Source: Bacteroidetes bacterium CG23_combo_of_CG06-09_8_20_14_all_32_9
GTDB lineage: Bacteria; Bacteroidota; Bacteroidia; Bacteroidales; GWA2-32-17
Length of the DNA: 12,184 nucleotides
Reading direction: 5' to 3'
NCBI GenBank assembly: GCA_002771395.1
Contig: PCSS01000040.1
Span: 441 to 12,624, forward strand
Shown here in pieces: positions 7,139 through 12,184 of the stretch. The position numbers and the translations under genes were made by a program. The notes beneath the pieces were generated by a model. That model worked only from the letters and a program-made list of their open reading frames with translations, made no database searches and was not told the DNA's origin. The first letter of the stretch is position 1, and each line of letters begins with the position of its first letter.

Positions 7139-8259
7139 CCTATTTGTTTTAAATAATCCACAATAAATTTTGCAGTTCGTTGTGATGCTCCTGCAGTACC
7201 AATTAATTTGCTCAAACTATCATAGTCCGAAAGAATTTGCTCTCGTTTAAACCCGCCTGTAATTAATGTTAATTCATTTTTTAGAGCTTCAACGGTAAAT
7301 TTACCTTGAATAAGTTCACAAACAGCCTCTTTATTAAGAATGATATTTACCAATGAAATATATTTTACATGTACAATTAGTTTGGCAATAAAATAAGTAA
7401 GAGATGAAACTTTATAACATACTACTTGTGGAATTCGAAATAATGCAGTTTCTAAAGTAGCAGTGCCGGAAGTTACAATTGCAGAATGAGAATTTTTTAG
7501 AATCTGATATGTTTTTCCAAAAACAATTGGCGTTTTTTGCTTAATCATAAATTGGTTATAAAAATCAATAGAAATTGATGGCACGCCGGCTATAACAAAT
7601 TGATACTTATTAAAATATGGAATACATGCAAGCATTACAGGAAGTTTCTTTTTTATTTCTTGTTGTCGGCTTCCGGGCAAGATTGCAATAATTGGCTTTC
7701 CCGAAAGTTTATTTTGCTTACAAAATTCTGAAAAAGAAGGAATGTTATTTTCTTCATTAGCAATAGCATCGAGCAATGGATGACCGGCAAATTCAACTTC
7801 AATATTAAATTTCCTGTAAAACTCCTTTTCAAATGGCAGTATTACAAACATTTTGTTAGTAAACTTTCTTATAATTTTAATTCTTGACCGGTGCCATGCC
7901 CAAACAGCAGGTGAAATATAATAGAAAACCTTTATCCCTTTCGATTTAGCAAATTTAGCAATTCTGAGGTTAAAACCGGGATAATCAACTAAAATTAAAA
8001 CATCGGGAGAATAAGAAATAATATCTTTTTTACAGAAATTAAAATTATTACGAATTGTAATAATATTGGCAATAACTTCTGTAATACCCATAAAAGCTAA
8101 TTCGCTAATATGTTTTACAATTTGAACGTTTTTTGAAATCATTAAATTGCCGCCAAAGCCTCTGAAAACAGCATTGTGGTCATACTTTTTAATTCCTTCT
8201 ATAAGGTTTGATGCATGTAAATCGCCCGATGCCTCTCCTGCTATTACATAATATTTCAT
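7135..8259 (-). CDS. lpxB: Lipid-A-disaccharide synthase
   Basis: LpxB (374 residues; E. coli has 382) joins UDP-2,3-diacylglucosamine to lipid X to make the lipid A disaccharide, at the inner face of the inner membrane. Motifs run end to end: GEASGD (8-13), FRGFGG (32-37), VDYPGFNLRIA (91-101), YYISPAVWAW (113-122), ILPGSRQQEI (193-202), SGTATLE (264-270) and EAVCELIQ (311-318). The ATG at 8259 gives MKYYVIAGEASGD, the usual family start. The frame stays open to a TTG at 8313, but those extra 18 codons are encoded by the repeat inserted upstream and should be left out. It is downstream of surE and the small membrane gene and overlaps the SpoIID-like gene by 4 bp. Expression may be changed by the element between 8274 and 8450. 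Confidence 0.97.
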   Translation of the reverse strand: MKYYVIAGEASGDLHASNLIEGIKKYDHNAVFRGFGGNLMISKNVQIVKHISELAFMGITEVIANIITIRNNFNFCKKDIISYSPDVLILVDYPGFNLRIAKFAKSKGIKVFYYISPAVWAWHRSRIKIIRKFTNKMFVILPFEKEFYRKFNIEVEFAGHPLLDAIANEENNIPSFSEFCKQNKLSGKPIIAILPGSRQQEIKKKLPVMLACIPYFNKYQFVIAGVPSISIDFYNQFMIKQKTPIVFGKTYQILKNSHSAIVTSGTATLETALFRIPQVVCYKVSSLTYFIAKLIVHVKYISLVNIILNKEAVCELIQGKFTVEALKNELTLITGGFKREQILSDYDSLSKLIGTAGASQRTAKFIVDYLKQIG

Positions 8260-8349
8260 AATGCAAAAATTATCCGGACTTCTAAAAATTGCTTTTTCTT
8301 TGTTGGACTTCAATTTTAAAATTACTCACATATTAATTGTTTTTTAAAA

Positions 8350-8377
8350 GTAGAGACACACGTACGAGTGTCTCTAC
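8350..8377. repeat. 28-bp near-perfect palindrome GTAGAGACAC...GTGTCTCTAC
   Basis: Arms GTAGAGACAC and GTGTCTCTAC flank ACGTACGA; across 28 bp only one base pair is mismatched. It occupies a variable slot of copy B and is absent from copy A. Palindromes beginning GTAGAGAC are, to my recollection, recurrent dispersed repeats in some bacteria, but I cannot verify identity here. Confidence 0.8.
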
Positions 8378-8390
8378 TCCGGTTTTTAAT

Positions 8391-8423
8391 AACTTTGCCA
8401 AAGTTTGAAACTTTTGCAAAGTT
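8391..8423. repeat. 33-bp palindrome AACTTTGCCAAAGTTT / AAACTTTTGCAAAGTT
   Basis: Two 16-nt arms (8391-8406 and 8408-8423) are inverted repeats with one mismatch and a single central base, so as RNA it would form a tight hairpin. It sits in the other variable slot of copy B and is missing from copy A. Confidence 0.8.
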
Positions 8424-8450
8424 GAAAAAATCTAATTTTTAGAAGCCCTC

Positions 8451-8750
8451 TTATGTAAAATAAAGTATTATAACAATAAAGATTGCCCATATCAAGGTTG
8501 CAAGAATAACTCCACGAGCACTATAATAAAACTCTTTATTAATAAAAAAATAAAAAACAGCTAAATTCGGAATTACACAAAGACTTAATATTTTGGAAAG
8601 CACACTAAAACTCATAACAAATTTTATGTATAAAATAATGTGTATTGTTTTACTTTTAAAGATGGAAAAAACAAAAAAAGAAATCATTGGTACTAATAAA
8701 CCTGGAATTAATCCAATCCATAATCTGTTATATTTAGATATTACTCTCAT
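8451..8750 (-). CDS. Small integral membrane protein between surE and lpxB
   Basis: A 99-residue hydrophobic protein of unknown function, probably in the inner membrane. Likely membrane spans are about 10-31, one or two spans in 36-70, and 80-98; the N-terminus MRVISKYNRL is basic, and the segment NKEFYYSARG (71-80) is a polar loop. The ATG at 8750 overlaps the end of surE by 17 bp (surE stops at 8734), so it is in the same operon and probably translationally coupled. Its stop codon (8453-8451) lies in the direct repeat that flanks the inserted element. Its place between surE and lpxB suggests a link to envelope biogenesis, but that rests on position alone. Confidence 0.8.
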   Translation of the reverse strand: MRVISKYNRLWIGLIPGLLVPMISFFVFSIFKSKTIHIILYIKFVMSFSVLSKILSLCVIPNLAVFYFFINKEFYYSARGVILATLIWAIFIVIILYFT

Positions 8751-9531
8751 AATTCCAGTCTCTTATTTTTTTTATACCTTCATAAGATGTTAAATCAACC
8801 TGAATTGGAACAATAGCAATATATTTATTTGCCAGTGCCCATTCATCGGTATCTTTTGCATCGGATTCAAAATTATGAAAATCTCCGGTTAGCCAAAAAT
8901 ATTCATCATTATGAGGGTCAATACGCCTTTCGTATTCTTGTTTCCACACACCCCGGGTTTGACGGCAAATTCTTATACCTTTTAGTTTATCAATTGGAAT
9001 AACCGGAAAGTTAACGTTTAAGCAAGTACCGGCAGGTAAATCGTTTTCCATTACATTTTTTAAAATTGAACCTGCATAAGCTTTTACCAGGCTAAAATCG
9101 GCATTATCAGAATGGTCTAAAACTGAAAAGCCTATTGATGGTATTCCATTTAAACAACCTTCAATAGCAGCAGCCATTGTACCTGAATATATTACACTAA
9201 TAGAAGCATTGCTTCCATGATTTATTCCCGAAATCAAAAAATCGGGTTTACGTGGTAAAATCTGATTTATTGCAAGTTTTACTGAATCAACCGGAGTGCC
9301 TGTACAACTGTAAATTAATACATTATCATTTTCTAAAACTTTAGTAACACGTATCGGCAGGTCAATTGTAATTGCATGAGATTGTCCCGATTGTCCCTTT
9401 TCGGGAGCCACAACCACAATATCGCCAAAAGGCTTAATTATATCAATAAGTGTATGTAATCCTTTGGCATTTACACCATCATCGTTAGATAAAAGAATTA
9501 AGGGATTTTTCTTTTTCACAATATTCATCAT
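8734..9531 (-). CDS. surE: 5'-nucleotidase SurE
   Basis: SurE (265 residues) is a divalent-metal phosphatase acting on nucleoside 5'- and 3'-monophosphates, often linked to stationary-phase survival; cytoplasmic. Numbered from the ATG at 9531, the metal ligands are Asp17 and Asp18 in SNDDG, Ser48 in KGQSGQSHA and Asn104 in SGINHG, matching the E. coli set in order and spacing. Other family motifs are YSCTGTPVDSVKLA and YSGTMAAAIEG. The frame extends to a TTG at 9555, but the added residues (VSLWLIK) are not family-like, and ATG at 9531 or the adjacent one at 9528 fits better. It is the first gene of the surE-membrane protein-lpxB-spoIID operon, overlapping the next gene by 17 bp. Confidence 0.96.
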   Translation of the reverse strand: MMNIVKKKNPLILLSNDDGVNAKGLHTLIDIIKPFGDIVVVAPEKGQSGQSHAITIDLPIRVTKVLENDNVLIYSCTGTPVDSVKLAINQILPRKPDFLISGINHGSNASISVIYSGTMAAAIEGCLNGIPSIGFSVLDHSDNADFSLVKAYAGSILKNVMENDLPAGTCLNVNFPVIPIDKLKGIRICRQTRGVWKQEYERRIDPHNDEYFWLTGDFHNFESDAKDTDEWALANKYIAIVPIQVDLTSYEGIKKIRDWNYESNI

Positions 9532-9543
9532 TTTAATTAGCCA

Positions 9544-9551
9544 CAAAGATA
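9544..9551 (-). promoter_or_regulatory. Possible -7 box upstream of surE
   Basis: Read on the minus strand, TATCTTTG matches TAnnTTTG exactly, 12 nt before the surE ATG. It would give a very short leader, and no TTG is found at the -33 spacing. An imperfect palindrome ACCAAATT-G-AAATTGGT (9551-9567) overlaps it and could be an operator. Both may be chance in AT-rich DNA. Confidence 0.3.
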
Positions 9552-9629
9552 CCAAATTGAAATTGGTATATTTTTAACCTAGCGGCTCCTTAAATCCGCA
9601 ACTGATATATAACTCATTGTCTCCCGCAG

Positions 9630-9698
9630 ATTTACCCCGTGAGATAATTAAAAAAAGAGCGAACAATATATAAATAGCAATTATCTAACGGGGTAAAT
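9630..9698 (-). repeat. Palindromic intergenic element, copy 2 (ACCCCGTTAGATA family)
   Basis: Arms 9630-9649 (ATTTACCCCGTGAGATAATT) and 9679-9698 are a 20-bp inverted repeat with one mismatch and a 29-nt interior. An outer pair TCCCGC (9622-9627) and GCGGGA (9711-9716) extends the symmetry. Its minus strand aligns with copy 1 at 236-298 through both arms and part of the loop (GTTCG...TTTAA). It lies 62 nt past the stop of the TonB-dependent receptor gene, so like copy 1 it follows a minus-strand gene. Confidence 0.78.
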
Positions 9699-9760
9699 TA
9701 TGTGGTATTAGCGGGAAATTGGAAAATAGTTTTTTTACTTGCAGATTTTAGGGACAAACT

Positions 9761-12118
9761 CTAAATATTCAAAACATATTGTAAAGATAAACTTCTTGGT
9801 GGTTTTACATCACCAGGTCTGCCCATATATTCTTTGTTAGTAATATTTTTAATTACAATAGAAATTTTCGAATTTTCATTTAAAGAAATTGCAATACGAT
9901 AATCAAAAACAATATATCCTTTATTATGCTTTCTTCGGTAATCATAAAGTCCCGGAAGAATCTCCAGTCCACCCGGCCCGTTACCTTGAAAATCTTCAAA
10001 TGCTTTATCAATATTAATTATATTGCTGTAATAAAGCATTGAAACGCCGGTTGATATTTTTTTATAGTTTAATTCTAAATCGCCTTTTACAGAATGATAA
10101 TAACGATATTTCAGAATATTTGATTTTGTGGTTTTGGTTGAATCGGTTACTTCAACATTCAAATCTATTGGGTTTGTATAAGTGTATCCGGCAAGTAAAG
10201 TTGTTGGTATTCCAAAGAGTTTTCCAACCCCTGTAACAGTTATATCAACTCCCGTAATACGTGCATTTCCAACATTAATAGATTGAAATCCCAAACATTT
10301 ATATCCATTAGCATCCAAATACACAGAGTCTGTTGAATCATTCATATTTAATGGTTTATATGTTTCGGTGTTATAAAATCCAAAAGTATATTCCATCATT
10401 TCATAGTATTCTGTCCAAAATCCGGCAACATCAACATAACCATTCCATCGGCTTATTTTAAAACCTTGCTTTAAACCAAGTTCGGCACTCCACCCGGTTT
10501 CTGATTTTATACTGGGATTTGGAAATATATTTATTATGCTAACGCTTGTACTTGTGTATTTTTCGGCAATAGTTGGGAAACGATAACCCTGCCCGAAAGA
10601 AGCCCGCAAAAAAGAATGCTCAAATAACTGGTAACTTGCACCAAACCTGAATACAGGCTGAATAGGGATATCTTTAATTGTATCGTTACCAACAATAGTA
10701 TGTGTTTCATCCTTATCAATCCGAAAATATTCAGCTCGCAGGCCTCCGGAAAGATTAAATAAACCTATTTTTTTATCAAACTGTGTAAATACTGAAGCGT
10801 TGGTTGAATTATGCAAACCAAAAAGTTTTGCAACAATATCGGCATAAGTACCTAAGGCACCCACTGTCCAGTTCAGATTGTTTTTAAGTTGTCTTTGATA
10901 TTGATATTCAAGGTAAAACATATCAAACTGGCTATTTTTAGCGGTGTCCTTTGGAACTAAGTTATATGATCTGAAATAACGACCTCTGAAACTATGGCGA
11001 TGACCGTTTTTATTATAATAAATAATGAACGGGTCAAGATTTAATCTGGAACCAATATTTCTTGCTAAAGTATTTTTATCCTGACGATAAATTCCCGAAT
11101 CTGCATTTTGCCAAAGAAAAAATTCGGTTTTATCCATATTCATATAATTTCCGTTTAAACCGTAACTAAGTCCTTCAACTTTAGCATCGCGGTATCGTAA
11201 ATTAAAGTTTCCACGAACTCTTTCTTCTGTTTCATATTCACGGTAACCATCATCGCTAAAGACATTGCCGCCAATTACTAAATCTAAATTTTTAATTTTT
11301 TGGCTATGTAAAAAATTTGCACCTGCAAATAAAGGTTGATTATCGCCCCCCCATATCAACTCTTTGCGTTGAGGGTTCATGTATATTCCATTAAAAATGG
11401 TTACCTTGGTTTCGGGTTCGTCTTTTGGGTAAGATGTACGCATATTTATTACTCCGTTAAGTGCCGAAGAACCAAAAAGTGCAGATGAAGCGCCTTTTAT
11501 AATTTCAATCTGCGAAATATTTTCGAGAGGTATAAAATTCCATTTAACATCACCGGCATCAGCCGATAGAATTGGCAAATCGTCAACCAACATCAAAACC
11601 CTGCTGCCGGCACCATAACTGTAACCGCTTCCGCCTCTAATACTTGGTTGATCGTCCATTACATCAACTCCGGGAACTTTATTAACTGCAATATCTGCAC
11701 TAACAGTATTATTATTTTCAATTATTGTGGGCTTTATAACTTCCATTGATACAGTTACATCTGAAAGTTTTTGTTCAAATTTCCCGGCACTTACAACAAT
11801 TTCGTTAATAACTTCAATTTCTTCATTCATAATTACATTTAAAGAAACTATTTCGTCCGGTTTTAACTCAATGGAACGCAACTCGCTTTTGTAACCTATA
11901 AAGTTAAAAGAAACCTGATGTTTACCCGCTTTTACGGTAAAAGAATAATTTCCGTTTGCATCAGATGTTCCACCCGATTTATCTTCAAGCACAATATTTA
12001 CCCCGGGTATAGATTCTTTGGTATTAAGGTCAATAATTTTTCCCTTTAATGTAGCCGTTTGAGCAACAATTGTTTGCCAAAATAAAGAAGATAAAAATAT
12101 AAATAACAATGATTTCAT
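9761..12118 (-). CDS. TonB-dependent outer-membrane receptor with carboxypeptidase-like regulatory domain
   Basis: A 785-residue outer-membrane active transporter powered by TonB-ExbBD; the ligand is unknown. From the ATG at 12118, residues 1-20 (MKSLLFIFLSSLFWQTIVAQ) are the signal peptide. A CarboxypepD_reg-like domain follows at about 22-98 (LKGKIIDLNTKESIPGVNI, then GTSDANGNYSF). A TonB-box-like EIVVSA is at 106-111, and the plug at about 116-230 contains PSIRGGSGYSYG, VLMLVDDLPI and IEIIKGASSALFGSSALNGVINM. The rest is the beta-barrel. At 785 residues it is shorter than SusC-type receptors (about 1000), and no SusD gene is adjacent within the window, so a siderophore, cofactor or metal ligand is as likely as a glycan. 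An in-frame ATG at 12166 would add 16 residues before the signal and is less likely. Only 66 nt of upstream DNA are visible; no riboswitch is seen. Confidence 0.93.
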   Translation of the reverse strand: MKSLLFIFLSSLFWQTIVAQTATLKGKIIDLNTKESIPGVNIVLEDKSGGTSDANGNYSFTVKAGKHQVSFNFIGYKSELRSIELKPDEIVSLNVIMNEEIEVINEIVVSAGKFEQKLSDVTVSMEVIKPTIIENNNTVSADIAVNKVPGVDVMDDQPSIRGGSGYSYGAGSRVLMLVDDLPILSADAGDVKWNFIPLENISQIEIIKGASSALFGSSALNGVINMRTSYPKDEPETKVTIFNGIYMNPQRKELIWGGDNQPLFAGANFLHSQKIKNLDLVIGGNVFSDDGYREYETEERVRGNFNLRYRDAKVEGLSYGLNGNYMNMDKTEFFLWQNADSGIYRQDKNTLARNIGSRLNLDPFIIYYNKNGHRHSFRGRYFRSYNLVPKDTAKNSQFDMFYLEYQYQRQLKNNLNWTVGALGTYADIVAKLFGLHNSTNASVFTQFDKKIGLFNLSGGLRAEYFRIDKDETHTIVGNDTIKDIPIQPVFRFGASYQLFEHSFLRASFGQGYRFPTIAEKYTSTSVSIINIFPNPSIKSETGWSAELGLKQGFKISRWNGYVDVAGFWTEYYEMMEYTFGFYNTETYKPLNMNDSTDSVYLDANGYKCLGFQSINVGNARITGVDITVTGVGKLFGIPTTLLAGYTYTNPIDLNVEVTDSTKTTKSNILKYRYYHSVKGDLELNYKKISTGVSMLYYSNIINIDKAFEDFQGNGPGGLEILPGLYDYRRKHNKGYIVFDYRIAISLNENSKISIVIKNITNKEYMGRPGDVKPPRSLSLQYVLNI

Positions 12119-12184
12119 CTGTTTATATTTTACCTGAAATGAGCGATTGTTAATAATTTTGTTCATAAAAAATTCATATATTAA

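Larger units (their letters stand above)
8274..8450 (-). mobile_element. Mosaic MITE-like element, copy B, inserted in the surE-lpxB operon
   Basis: A 177-bp non-coding element on the opposite strand to copy A at 5149-5269. Flanking TTAT at 8270-8273 and 8451-8454 looks like a 4-bp target-site duplication, at the same element boundaries as in copy A. Shared blocks are 8276-8322 (47 bp identical), 8376-8386 and 8424-8450. Between them lie two palindromes absent from copy A. The duplicated TTAT includes the stop codon of the upstream small gene. Without the element and one TTAT the small gene would end 10 nt before the lpxB ATG. Confidence 0.8.

Noticed and set aside
8260..8313. N-terminal extension of lpxB to a TTG at 8313
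   Set aside because: The 18 extra codons are encoded mostly by the inserted repeat, the same sequence occurs at 5149-5269 with no lpxB, and MKYYVIAGEASGD at 8259 is the normal family start.
8593..8793. Plus-strand open frame across the small membrane gene and the end of surE
   Set aside because: Antisense shadow of two genes with better support; no promoter or start signal.
9532..9555. N-terminal extension of surE to a TTG at 9555
   Set aside because: The added residues are not family-like, and ATG codons at 9531 and 9528 lie just before the conserved PLILLSNDDG.
9761..12118. SusC-type polysaccharide-utilisation receptor
   Set aside because: The protein is about 785 residues, shorter than SusC family members, and no SusD-like gene is present in the window.
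12119..12184. Cobalamin or other riboswitch before the TonB-dependent receptor
   Set aside because: Only 66 nt are visible and no conserved riboswitch core could be seen in them.

Overview
The window looks like chromosomal DNA of a low-GC Bacteroidota member, probably Bacteroidales-like. The evidence is a peptidoglycan-regulatory-domain TonB-dependent receptor, a type IX secretion (Por) tail on a small secreted protein, lipoproteins with Bacteroidetes-style N-termini, the lack of strong Shine-Dalgarno sites, and a perfect TAnnTTTG -7 box before the one plus-strand gene. No species can be named from sequence alone.

Layout from left to right. At 1-90 lies the first 30 codons of a secreted minus-strand protein. 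A DPP5-type S9 peptidase lipoprotein (336-2516), a TPR lipoprotein with a TTG start (2778-3794) and recA (3857-4906) follow, all on the minus strand. A 717-bp gap (4907-5623) holds two back-to-back MITE-like elements plus AT-rich DNA and a promoter. One plus-strand gene (5624-5983) encodes a 119-residue protein that is little more than a signal peptide and a type IX sorting domain. It abuts tail-to-tail with a minus-strand operon read surE - small membrane protein - lpxB - spoIID-like (9531 down to 5984). A TonB-dependent receptor (9761-12118, minus) closes the window.

Most genes serve the cell envelope: lipid A synthesis (LpxB), a peptidoglycan-acting SpoIID/LytB protein, an outer-membrane receptor, peptide digestion in the periplasm (S9 peptidase) and lipoproteins. 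RecA and SurE are housekeeping genes.

The genes are mostly conventional. The most interesting content is between them: three families of short palindromic or TIR-bearing repeats. The best case is a mosaic MITE-like element present twice (5149-5269 and 8274-8450), each copy flanked by a 4-bp direct repeat at the same element boundaries. Removing the second copy restores a 10-nt gap between the small membrane gene and lpxB, so it appears to have inserted into the surE-lpxB operon. A second element upstream of recA has 13-bp perfect terminal inverted repeats and a 7-bp flanking direct repeat. A third family (cores ACCCCGTTAGATA) sits downstream of two minus-strand genes. I found no rRNA, tRNA, CRISPR array, phage or defence system, and no clear novel protein system.
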